Position numbers and translations under genes: made by a program. A DNA stretch of 64,000 bases from Salvia splendens (lineage: Eukaryota > Streptophyta > Magnoliopsida > Lamiales > Lamiaceae), in assembly GCF_004379255.2 (NCBI RefSeq), contig NC_056048.1:12795197-12859196 (forward strand), written 5' to 3'. Numbering within the stretch: position 1 is the first letter of the stretch; each line of letters begins with the position of its first letter. Below the pieces are notes generated by a model that made no database searches, had not been told where the DNA came from, and saw only the letters and a list, made by a program, of their open reading frames with translations. Shown here one piece after another: positions 33,188 to 43,825 of the stretch.

Positions 33188-34643
33188 TGATAAGGCTAAT
33201 TTCATGCATTGGTTAAAGGTTAAAATTCATGTGTTTGCGGGGTCTAACGCATATTTTAAGCCAGGTGTGTAGAAGGTTTTCGCCAGATCCAGGAAAGAAG
33301 AGGACAATTACATGGTCCAAGGAACTGGCGAATAAGTGAGCAATTTGGAGGGAAAACGACTAGACGGAGGAGATAACGAAGCTGAAGGGTAGAATGAAGA
33401 TTTCTACGAAGGCTTCTAGAAGATCAACTCCGCACCTATATAAGGAGGAGAGCATGCAAAAAAAAAACTTCGGAGGGTGGAGGACTTATGACTAGATTGT
33501 GGCTCGTAGCTCACTCACTTTTACATACTTGGGGGGAAATGTTCGGGAGATCGTAGGGTAGTTTTCAGGTTACTTTGTGCTATTTCGTAGTTGGGCAACA
33601 CCGTCCTCACAGAGGGCGAAGCAACAATTTAATCGCTTTCATTTTGATTTCCGTCGTGAATTTCACCGAGCTTCGCTGTTCGAAGCTCGGCTTTGTTTTC
33701 CGTTGAATTTCTGTTGGTTTATGAAGTTTCTGTTTCCGTATTTGAGTTACTGTCAATTTCAAGCATGGATGCAATTGGTTTTAAGTTTGTCAGGGTACTT
33801 TGATTTTCGCGCTGTACTACTTAGTTTGCGCAGAATTGTTGAAGGCTTGTGTTGATCGGGATAGATCGGTTGAATCTGTTGATTGATGGGTTTGGAATGC
33901 TTGGATCCGGAGTGGATTAAGCATCCGACGTTTGGATCTGGAACAGGGTGATCGGAGGTGATGCCAGATTTTCATGTTTTCATTTCATTCCGTCTAGCGT
34001 ATGTAGATCTGTTTTATTTCCGGCTAATTGCAACTTTCCGACGTCCACACTTTTACATTCTGTTTGAATCTGGGTTTGTGCTCTGTTTTCTTCATGGTCG
34101 CACTTGATATAGGTAATGAGATGTGTGACAGTGTTGGTTAATCCTTTAGTTGTTATTTGCAGATTTAATACCGTACTTTCTGTTTGCGGAAAATAGTCTC
34201 CACCGTTTTCCTGCTTTCTGTCTAGTCAAATTAGGAAGTTGATTGCTCAGTCTAAGAAGTTAGTTTAATGTCTCACAGTTATGAGAAAGTTTAATATCGG
34301 CATGATGCTTTCATTTTCCTAGGACCGGTGTTTACTTCGTTCCTAGGTCTAGTAGTAGTTACACCTCAACCCAAATTTGCGTGGCAGCAGCCGCTTTCTA
34401 ATCCAGAATCTTCTAAATGCTTTCTTACGCATCCATCTTCGTGGGATCGACCCCTTGCTTCTCTATACTAGTCTATAGTATAACGGGTTGAGGGATCTTT
34501 GAAACGTGAGAGTTGTGTGTCCAACGACCGAGTCTTCTATATTCCCCTGAGTTCCTAGACCGAGTGATCTAGTGGGTTCATTGGACTTAGTAGCTCGACC
34601 TAGAATAGTAGAACGCCCACACATTCTACTCCTGCACACTTCA
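33188..34643 (+). repeat. 3' LTR of ATH-1
   Basis: 1456 bp, TGATAAGGCT to CACACTTCA, followed by TSD AGTAG. TATA box at 33437-33445. It contains about 429 bp (roughly 33656-34086) absent from the 5' LTR, so one of the two changed after or during insertion. Confidence 0.9.
33666..33690. repeat. Perfect 10-bp hairpin in the 3' LTR-only segment
   Basis: CCGAGCTTCG (33666-33675) and CGAAGCTCGG (33681-33690) are exact inverted copies around CTGTT. It lies at the very edge of the segment missing from the 5' LTR. Confidence 0.85.
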
Positions 34644-35637
34644 AGTAGGCGATGGAAAGAGAGGTTTCAGGCTTTCCTTGTTGTCTCCTGGTCGTTCTGG
34701 TTCAACGCAATTCCTCTCCAATCGAATCACTGCCCTCATCTCCTGGTTGTGGGGAAACGGGCGCAGAAGCATCTGCAATGGTGACCTCTGTGTCAGCGGG
34801 GCGGCTTCTCTTGGGAGTAGGGAGAATACTCTCCTTCCCCTTCCTCTTTCTCTCTCTCCTTTCCCTCGCCACGCTGCCCTTGGTAGCTTTTTCCTCATCT
34901 CCCGCTTCCTGGAACTGAGGCTCTTCTGGATCCACCAGCCTCCGTACTGTGCGCGGCTTCTGCACCACCGTTCCTTCCTCACCTTGTGTTTTCAGGTTTT
35001 CAGCTACCTCCAGGAGCCGATCCGTTGTCATACGCCGCGTCTGACGACGTAGCGGTTCCTCTTCCTCTGTCTTCCCATAGTCGAACAACGGGCGGAATTC
35101 CTCTTCCTCTTCACTGTTGATGCCGCCGCCCTCAGTCAAATGCGGCTTACGGATCGAAGCGGAGCCGCCACCGCCTGCTGGCGACGGAATAGCGAACGGC
35201 TGCCCATAATCCTCCCCCAACACTTCTTCATCGGCGGTGTCTGCGCTACATTGCATCGGCTGGGTTGGGGACGAAGGTGAAGGTTAGATGGAAGATAGTT
35301 TTGGTGATGTAGGAGAACTAGGTGGGATCTTTGGTTAAGAGGACGAAGTAGGATTTTTAGACCGGGAAATCCCAAGTCTAGCCTTGAGTTCGGCGTATGT
35401 TGCTGCATCGTCCAACTCGCGAGGTATACTCAGGAGGACTTTATTAAGGTGCCGTAGGGTTTCTTTATCTATTTCAGGACTTGGAGTAGCGGTGCTGGTT
35501 TGTGGTGGGGCGGTGTTTGGCGTACAAGAGTTAGGATTTTCTTGACAAACTTGGGATGAAGTTTCTTGGTCGCCACCGTCGTCTCCGGCACTGGGGGATG
35601 ATGAAGGAGTGGGAATTTGCTTGATAAACATTTTCAC
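34644..35637 (-). pseudogene. NA-2 ORF3, N-terminal part
   Basis: The likely start is MKMFIKQIPTPSSSPSAG at 35637 on minus. The reading is rich in Ser, Pro, Glu and Lys and looks disordered, with basic clusters (RERRERKRKGKES, PKRSRPADTE) that resemble nuclear localisation signals. In-frame stops stand at 35335, near 35288 and at 34702, the last likely CGA to TGA. The same frame continues past the ATH-1 insertion at 22421. No membrane segment. Confidence 0.75.
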
Positions 35638-36258
35638 TCATAATGGTGATGACTACTGGTGGAGAAAATGTTCTAGGCAAGGGTTTGAAATTTGGATCGG
35701 TGTGGGGAGAGTAAAAGGAATGCACTGTAGTCGCTTTGGGTTGAAAGTGAAATACGGCCCTGAGATTCTGCCTATTATACTGATACCACGACTGTTGGGA
35801 TCTCTGACGGTTGAGATCTCTACGATTGTTCACGCACGGGCGCGCCTTTTTCAGAGTGCCAGCTGGCTTAGCTTCTCTGATACGCTTTCTCCCTCTCCCT
35901 GGGACGTCCTTTCATTGAGACAGTTGGCGCAGCCTGACACCTCTCTAATGATTGCATATGTCCTATCACCACCTGTCCCTGATTAATTAAATCACTGTGG
36001 CCATTGGTTAGCCCTCGTTGCACTGATCAAGTGGTCAATTATATCCAGATGAAAACTCAATAACTCCACTTGATCAGTTTCTCGCCTCTACTTCCGTCCT
36101 TTAACTTTCTAATAAATAAAAACTAACACAAGAAAAACTATTTACACTAACTATAAGGACTTGACCGGGTTCCCCTAGGTTTTCACTTGATCAATTTAAT
36201 AGATTTAAAATTTGTTGTTTGATCAAGCAGACTACCCAGGAGTACCCGATCACTCCTT
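35638..36258 (-). promoter_or_regulatory. Spacer between Gag-protease and ORF3 of NA-2
   Basis: No RT, RNase H or integrase motif can be read on either strand, so the enzyme part of pol is absent. The 370 bases before the ORF3 ATG could be its leader. Nothing else is recognised. Confidence 0.5.
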
Positions 36259-39213
36259 CTACCTGGTCACTGGTTCAGATTGGGGAAAGGTCAGTGGAAT
36301 TTCTTCCACCACTCCACCTTTGGTCTTGTCTCTATAGGGCTCAACCAGATGACCCTTCACATCGAAAGAGAACGAATTGGGGGTGTCTCCTTGGTGTGTG
36401 TTTGCCTTGATGGTTTCAGGATCTGCCCATTCTGAATTCCGCTTTCTGGTCATCAGCTTGATTTGATACTGGGATGGTGGCCTTTTTTGCTCATCGATGG
36501 GCTCTTCCTTTCGCGAGAAGAGGTCAGTCACTTCCTTTTCCACCGTGGCTGGATGCGTGTACTGATTTGGGTTTATCCCATTCGGGTCTGCTGTTTTCCA
36601 CTTGACCCCTTCTTCACCGGTCCTCAGTTTTTTTTTCGATTGTCCTTCCTGTTTCTGCAGCTTTGGCCGATGCAATGGCTGCCATGTAGGTGCAGGATTC
36701 TCCTTCAGCTCTCTTCTTAACAAGCCAGCTTGGTCAGGTGGTTTTTCGACTCTCCCTAGTTGAACAATCTCTTCTGACTTGACTGGCCGTGATGGCTTGC
36801 AGAAGTCTATAATTGATCTTTCAAGGCCTTGATCATCCATTTCCCTAGTCATGGTTGCCATGAACCAGTCATCTGCTTCACTCTTAAGCTTTTCACCATT
36901 GGTGGAGTTAGATGACGGTTTAATGAAGGGTTCCTTTTCTAGGTACTTTCGCTCCCAAGGTGTGATAGTGTCTGCTGATTGAATGATCTGGCTATCCTGC
37001 GGCTTCCTCACAGCTTTGTCAATTTCGAATGTAAGATGTTCTTCATTTAAACTTAGATGTATCGTCCCATGGCGAACATTAATGACTGTGCTAGCCGTAG
37101 ATAGGAATGGCCTTCCCAAAAGGATGCCCACAGGCTCTTCTGCTCCTGGCTCTGTCGTCTTTATGACGAAGAAGTCGGCGGGGTACATGAATTGGTTGAC
37201 CTTGATGATTTCATCTTCCAGAACTCCCTCGGGGTAAATGCAAGACCCGTCTGCTAGCTGTATTTCCATATTGGTTTCAACAAGCTTAGCATTTTCCAAC
37301 TTCTTGTATATAGAATACGACATAATATAAATGGAAGCCCCTAAGTCGCACATTGCGTGCTCCATTTGAACGCCTCTGATGGAAATTGGGAGCGTAAATA
37401 CCCCTGGGTCAGTCCTCTTTGGTGGAAGATCGCTCGGTTGGATCACACCGGTCACATTTTTCTCTTCGACCATCCTCCTCTTCTCAGCAACTTGTTCACG
37501 GGTGTTAGGCTCAAAGCCTTCATTATGATTGAGTCTAGGTGCTGGAAAACTCGTAGATGAACTTTGACAAACTTTTTCCAATTTCAGAGAGACTGTATTG
37601 ACAATCTCTCGTCCTGTAGATTGCTGCACTATGGCCGAAAACCTTCCTTCATTCCCTCTCAGCTCGCCCAAGGACATGGCTATAACTGCTTTGTAAGCAT
37701 CTCGAGTGCAACCCTTTGCTCTTTCTGAGTTTCTTGTATTTCTCGCATCGCGTCTTGGGGCTGATACGGGATCATCGCATCTCCTGGACCTTCAAATTGA
37801 TGTTTGTTATATCTCTGATTAAATCGCCCTCCTCCATGGCCTTGCTGATAGTAGCCGGAAGGTCCATACTGCTCTGGCTAGAAGTGATTCTGCGGGTTTC
37901 CTCTTTGGTACTGCTGGACATAGTTCACCATTTGATCACTCTCCTTCTTGTTGTAAGCTTGACCAGTTAGGTTGTCCTCCACTTGACCAGTTCCCTTGAG
38001 GTCCTCTTGACCATCCTGCCTGACCGCCCTGTAATTTGTTCCCTCCAGTGTTCGACCTCTCCTGGATCCGAGCAGGCCAGTTGGCCTGCCCCTCGGTGAG
38101 TTGTGAGGACTGCATCGGGGGTGGTTGGCTTTGATTCTGATCAGTCCACCTAAAGTTTGGGTGGTCCCTCCACGGAGCATCTCTCTGCTTCCCTTGGATC
38201 CAGTTCCCATTCGCGTTCCAATGACCTACGACATTCACTTGGGCTTGCGGCTCTACCTCAGAGGGGAATTCACAGTAATAATAATGATGTTCTTCTGGTG
38301 GGAACGGTTGTGGCACATATTGTGTCTCCTTTGGTGCAGGTGGTGGTAGCGGTCTTGCTTTCTCTACTGCCTCCAACAGTTTCTTCTCCATTTGCTCAAA
38401 TCGAGCCTCCAATTTTTCGTCATTGCGCACTTCTGATACATGCACTGCCCCTCTTCTATACTGGCCTCGAGATGTCTAGTATGACCGTTTAGCCTCGATC
38501 AGCCTCTCCAGTATATTTTTGGCTTGGCCAAACGGGGGTTTTCGAGAAATCCCCTTGAGCTGCGAGGTTGAGGTCGTTCTTGCTATCCACAGTGAGTCCA
38601 CTGTAGAAAACAGAGTAAATTTCCTTCTCCTTCATCTTGTGGTTGGGGCATGCTTGAAGCAAACCTTGGAACCTGTCCCAGTACTGGCCAAGGGGTTCAT
38701 CGTACTCCTGCCTAGCCTCTGTAATTCCTGTTTGAGGGCACTTGTCTTTGATACTGGGAAGAAGCGGTCAAGGAATATCATGCGAAATTCGGCCCAGGTC
38801 CTGATGGATCCTTCTGGCAGCCTTGACAGCCAGACGCCCGCATCACCCTTTAAAACGAAGGGAATAGTTTTGAGCCTGTAATCTTCAGATGTGGATCCAG
38901 CTGGCACGGGCTGAATATCACAGTATCGGCAGAACTCCTCCGGAAATGCGTACGGACACTCTTTTGAAAGACCGTAAAAGTGGGACAAAACAGCCAGTAC
39001 TCCTGATTTGATCGCGATGTTCCGCATCCCAGGAGTAGCGGCAATGGCATGTGTGGGCTCCTTTTCATCATGAGCGTGCAGAGATCCGATACCGGAGTCG
39101 TCAGCGACAAGGGCCATCTCTGCTGGTGGTGGTTGTGTATTCTGTTCAGCGGCTGCTGCGGCTTCTAATGCTGCTCTGTAACGAGTGGTGACAACACTGG
39201 CTTACTGAACTCT
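36259..39213 (-). pseudogene. gag: NA-2 Gag-protease with an integrase-tail-like C-terminus
   Basis: The Gag core reads LSHFYGLSKECPYAFPEEFC and FVLKGDAGVWLSRLPEGS (39050-38780), then a Gln/Asn/Trp-rich tail with WNANGNWIQGKQRDAPW. Frame changes near 38730, 38500, 37950 and 37690 break it. From 37677 to 36259 the frame is open for 472 codons: MSLGELRGNEG, retropepsin CDLGASIYIMSYSIYKKL (about 37350-37290), LLGRPFLSTA, then about 200 residues that replace RT/RNase H/integrase and a natural stop. The last 35 residues (FDVKGHLVEPYRDKT, EEIPLTFP) resemble the extreme C-terminus of Athila/Tat integrases, which suggests an in-frame internal deletion. The true start lies upstream of 39117 but is blurred by damage. 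Confidence 0.8.
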
Positions 39214-39271
39214 TCAATGAGCGTTAGTCTCTCTGTATAGAAAGGGATGATTCCAGTGTCCACCGCCATTT

Positions 39272-40052
39272 TGGAAGGACTTGGAAAGAGATGAAAACGC
39301 GATTAAAATGCGGATCAAGTTATATGGAATGGTAACCGAACCAGTCAGATCATTTAGCAAATGTCGTTGCCACTTAATCAATGCAGTCTTGCTCTCGCTC
39401 TTTTTTCCTTACCAAAGTAATTTGTAAACTCCCAATTTTGCACAACTTTAACAGTAAAGCGGCAAGTTCGGGGTCGATCCCACAGAGAGTTGGTGGGTTG
39501 AGTGTGTGAGTAGTGAATAGGGGGGGAGGGGTTGTCTGCTGCCACGCTTTAACTTGGGAGTTTTTAACTACCCTTTTTTACTCTAGGCCGAATTAAACTA
39601 GCTAGCTTGATCAACAGAGATTTAACTACTGGGTCAAGTAAATTACAGGTAACGGCGGAAAAGTAAATGCGAGGATGAAAATGAAATAACTTTGATTAAA
39701 CTAAACTGAGAGCAATACAGCGTGAAATTAAAACTAAGCTAATACTTCGGAAAATAAGAAAGCAAGTAAAACCGAGAAGAATCTCGGCGGGTAATTTAGG
39801 AATACGCCGACAGAAAACAAGTATTCTGCAGCGCTTCTTTAATTCCCCTTTCTAACTACGCATTACTTTATCTAAGCTAAGTTATTCTAGAGAACTGGAC
39901 TAAGCTAAACTAAGCTAAACTAGACGGAAAGTAAAGGATCTCTTCCTTCTTGTGATGGCACACTCTCTATTTATAAGCTCGATTCGGCCTCCAGGCGGAT
40001 AACGATCCTGACAAGGAATATTCGCTCATGCTGAGAATGAGCGACTCATTGT
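39272..40052 (-). repeat. 5' LTR of NA-2, truncated
   Basis: 781 bp match the other LTRs from their end TGGAAGGACTTGG to ATGAGCGACTCATTG, then stop abruptly. The first 380 bp or so of the LTR in element orientation are missing. At 40053 the NA-1 protease region begins without a duplication. Confidence 0.85.
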
Positions 40053-43000
40053 AGGCGGGGGACTTTCCTTCAACATTCTTCTCAATGGGGCGGCTTGGCC
40101 AGGTGGTTTTTCGATCCTTGCCGGTTGAGTGATCTCTTCTGACTCAACTGGTCGTGGCGGCTTACAGAAATCCATAATTGCCCTTTCAATGGCTTGATCA
40201 TCCATTTCCCCGGTCATGATTACATCGAACCATTCAACTGCTTCCTTCTTAAGTTGTTCATCTTCAATGGAAACAGTGGACGGTGTTTTGAAGAATTCCT
40301 TTTTCTCCCAAGGTCTGATAGTATCTACCGATTGTATGCTCTCACTGTCTTGTGGCTTTCTCACAGCTTTATCAATGTCGAATGTAAGCTGCTCTCCATT
40401 AAAATCCAGCTTCATCGTCCCATGGCGGACGTCGATGACTGTGTTGCATGTAGATAGGAATGGCCTTCCCAAAAGGACTCCGGTAGACTCCTCCGCTCCT
40501 GGCTCTGTCATCTTCATGGAGAAGAAGTCGACGGGGTACTTGAATTTGTTGACCTGGACGATTTCATCTTCCAGAATTCCCTCCGAGTGAATGCAAGACC
40601 CGTCTACTAGCTGTATCACCATACCGATTTTGACAAGCTTAGCTTCTCCTAGCTTCTAGTATATAGAATACGGCATAATATTGATGGAAGCCCCTAGGTC
40701 GCACATTGCGTGCTCCATTTGAACGTTTCTGATGGAAATTGGGAGTGTGAACACCCCTGGGTCAGTCTTCTTTGGTGGTAGATCACTAGGTTGGATCACC
40801 ACAGCTACACTTTCTGCTTTGACCGTCCTTCCTTTCTCAGTGACTTGTTAAAGGGCACTAGACCCTCCTTTTTTTGTGATTTTATCAAAGGCGCTGGACT
40901 CAGGGCCTTCTTCATGATTGGGTCCGTCTGTGGGTGCTAGAGAACTCGCATATGGTCTTTGATAAACTTTTTCTGATTTTAGAGATACTGCATTGACATT
41001 CTCACGCCCAGGTGGTGGTTGCACTTTAGCTGGAAATTTTCCTTCATTTCCCCTCAGCTCGCCCAGTGACATCGCAACTTGAGAAAATTGCTTTGTTAGC
41101 ATCTCCAACACCGCCCGCTGCTCCTTCTGAGCCTCTTGGATTTCCCGCATTGCATCGTTAGGATGGTGTGGTACTGTCATATCTCCCTGGTCATTGTTGG
41201 AGTGTCGGTTGTATCTTTGATTCGGCGGTCCCCCACTGTAGTTGGGTTGCGGGTAGTCATATTGCCCATAATGCTCTTGCTAGTATTGCGGCTGATTGTG
41301 CTGTTGATTTCCAGGGTGCAGATTCCCCCGTTGGTGTGGTGGAACGTAGCTGACCATCTGGTTGTTTGGCTGTCTTCCATGGTTGCTTAACTGTGGGCCC
41401 TGAACTCTGTATCCCCAGTTTTCCCCCGATTGTCTGCTTGACCAGTTGGGTTGTCCTCCATTAGACCAATTCCCTTGAGGTCCATTTGACCATCCTGCCT
41501 GTCTTCCCTGCATTCTGTTCCCTCCAGTGTTTGGTCTTTCCTAAATGTGTGTGGGCCAATTAGGCTGTCCTTCGGTGAATTGTAAGTACTGTTGCGCTAG
41601 TTGTTGTGGTTGGCTTTGATTTGAATCACTCCACCTGAAGTTCGGGTGGTCTCTCCATTGAGCATCTCTCTGTTTACCCTGGATCCAATTGCCATTCGCA
41701 TTCCAGTGGCCAACGGCATTCACTTAGGCTTGCAGCTCCACCTCAGGGGGAAACTCGCAATAGTAATAGTGATGCTCTTCTGGTGGTGGTGGCGGCGGCG
41801 GCACATACTGCTGTTCTTTGGGTGCAGGCGGTGGAGGTGCTCTGGATTTTTCTACTGCCTCTAGCAGCTTCTTCTCCATCTGCTCGAATCGAGCCTCCAA
41901 TTTTTTATCATTGCGCACCTCGGTTGCGTGCACTGCACCCCTTCTGTACTGGCCATGGGACATTTCGTACGAGCGTTTGGCCTCGATGAGCCTCTCCAGG
42001 ATGTTCTTGGCTTGGCTGAATGGGGTCTTTGAGAAATCCCCCTGAGCAGCGAGGTTGAGGTCGTTCTTGCTGACGACTATCAGTCCACCGTAGAAGATCG
42101 AGTAGATCTCCCGCTCCACCAGCGTGTGGTTGCGGCATGCTTGAAGCAGCCCTTGGAATCTATCCCAGTATTGGCCGAGGGGCTCATCGTACTCCTGTCA
42201 GGCTTCTGTAATCTCCCGCTTGAGGGCACTCGTTTTTGACGTTGGAAAGAAGCGGTCAAGGAATATCATTTGGAACTCGGCCCATGTTTTGATGGACCCT
42301 TCTGGCAGTCTCGACAGCCATACTCCAGCATCACACTTCAAGACGAAGGGTGAGGGGCTCTGAACTCTGTATCCCTAGTTTTCCCCCGATTGTCTTCCCT
42401 GGTTGCTTGACTGAAGGCCATCCCCTTCGTCTTGGCCGAGGGGCTCATCGTACTCCTGTCTGGATTCTGTAATCTCCCGCTTGAGGGCACTCGTTTTTGA
42501 CGTTGGAAAGAAGTGGTCAAGGAATATCATTTGGAACTCGGCCCATGTTTTGAGGGACCCTTCTGGCAGTCTCGACAGCCATACTCCAGCATCACCCTTC
42601 AAGACGAAGGGGATGGCCTTCAGCCTATAATCTTCATACGTAGATCCAGCCGGTACGGGCTGGATATCACAGTATCGGCAAAATTCCTCCAGGAAGGCGT
42701 ACGGACATTCTTTTGAAAGGCCGTAAAAATGGGATAAAACGGCCAGTACTCCTGACTTGATTGCGATGGTCCGCATCCCAGGAGTAACGGCAATGACATG
42801 TGTGGGCTCCTTCTCGTCATGAGCGTGAAGAGAGCCAATTCCTGAGTCGTTGTCGACGAGGGTCATCTCTTCTTTTGCTTGTTCAAGTGGTGGTGGTCTA
42901 GGTTGTGTGTTCTGCTCTCCTTCTTCTTCGCTGGTCAGTTGATCAGCGGCTACTGCTGCTGCTAGTGCGGTTCTGTAACGAGTGGTAACTACGCCGGCTT

Positions 43001-43100
43001 CCTGGACTCTCCAATGCGCGTTAGTGCCTCTGTATATAAGAGGGTGATTCCAGTGGTCTCCGCGGTGGTACCTTCTCATCAACGGGAGAAAAAAAAACAA
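40053..43100 (-). pseudogene. gag: NA-1 Gag-protease
   Basis: The reading starts near 43100 and follows NA-2 throughout: TTRYRTALAA, HAHDEKEPTHVIAVTPGMRT, LSHFYGLSKECPYAFLEEFC, then the Pro- and Gln-rich tail (41864-41280), MSLGELRGNEGKFPA and retropepsin CDLGASINIMPYSIY (about 40710), LLGRPFLST and DFCKPPRPVESEE. It ends at KESPPPT (40053), where the deletion joins the LTR of NA-2. Stops occur at 41724, 41541, 41280, 40848 and near 40660. A gag segment is duplicated at 42172-42609. No RT follows. Confidence 0.8.
42172..42609 (-). repeat. Direct duplication inside NA-1 gag with a patch insert
   Basis: About 176 bp at 42172-42347 recur at 42433-42609 with few differences. The 85 bp between them include GAACTCTGTATCCC-AGTTTTCCCCCGATTGTCT, which also occurs in the gag tail near 41400. 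So two separate gag pieces were copied into one site, as by template switching. Confidence 0.8.
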
Positions 43101-43191
43101 ATGAGAAAAGAAAGAAACAAAATTATATACACTTATGTGCTATACACAAATATAAAATAAAACCATGCTTCCCCGGCAAAGACGCCATTTT
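43101..43191 (-). other. NA-1 leader and primer-binding site
   Basis: On minus, TGGCGTCTTTGCCGGGGA (43187-43170) lies four bases from the LTR end. It differs from the ATH-1 tRNA-Asp site at two positions. An A- and T-rich leader follows to the start of gag. Confidence 0.8.
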
Positions 43192-43825
43192 TGAAGGCCT
43201 CGAGAATGGGCGCAAATAGAGTATGGATCATGTTATATGGAAGATAACCAAACCGGTTGGATCAGTTAGCAAATGTCGTTGCCACTTGATCAATGCAATC
43301 TTGCTCTCACTCGTTTCCTACCAAAGTAATTTATAAACTCCCAATCTCGCACTACGTTAACAGTAAAGCGGTAAGTTCGGGGTCGATCCCACAGAGAAGC
43401 TAGTGTATCAAGTGTGTGAGTAGTGAACAGGGGGTTGGCTGCTGCCACGCTTTAACTTTGAGAGTTTTTAACCACTGATTTTAACTTAGACGGTAAAGTA
43501 ACTAACTACTTGCTCAAGGGAAATTTAACTACTGGGTCTAGTGAATTTCAGACTGGAATGAAAATTAACTACTTAGAATAGTAAGCATAATGATGAAAAC
43601 GAAAGCTACTTTGATTAAAACTAAAACTCAGAACAGTACAGCGTGAAATTTAAACTAAGCTAACACTTCGGAACTACGAAACCAAGTAAACCGAGGAGAT
43701 CCTCGGCAGGAAACTTAAGAATACGCCGACAGATATCAAGTATTCAACAGCGCTTCTTCAATCACCCTTTCTAACAAAGCATTACTTTATCTAAGCTATC
43801 TAGAGAACTGAACTAACTAGAGAGC

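Larger units (their letters stand above)
22422..34643 (+). mobile_element. ATH-1: Athila-type Ty3/gypsy element, degenerate
   Basis: The 12.2-kb plus-strand element has TSD AGTAG at 22417-22421 and 34644-34648. LTRs begin TGATAAGGCT and end ACTTCA. The primer site TGGCGCCGTTGCCGGGGA (23451-23468) is complementary to tRNA-Asp, as usual for Athila. The order is gag, protease, RT, RNase H, integrase, ORF3 and a long 3' noncoding region. Motifs such as DLGAS, FGLCNAP-TFQRCM and FMDDF are typical Athila. It carries many stops, at least four frame breaks and a truncated integrase. The 3' LTR is 429 bp longer than the 5' LTR. It interrupts NA-2 ORF3 and is the youngest large insertion in that branch. 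Confidence 0.92.
18308..40052 (-). mobile_element. NA-2: second copy of the non-autonomous Athila-like family, nested in NA-1
   Basis: The 3' LTR (18308-19465) abuts AGCTG (18303-18307), its left TSD. The 5' LTR (39272-40052) stops after 781 of about 1160 bp and runs straight into NA-1 Gag-protease at 40053, so its right end and right TSD are deleted. The interior has Gag-protease (36259-39213), ORF3 (35637 to 34644, then 22421 to 21176) and no RT/RNase H/integrase. ATH-1 splits ORF3. The primer site is lost: only the first few bases of it remain beside the LTR at 39266-39271. Confidence 0.85.
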
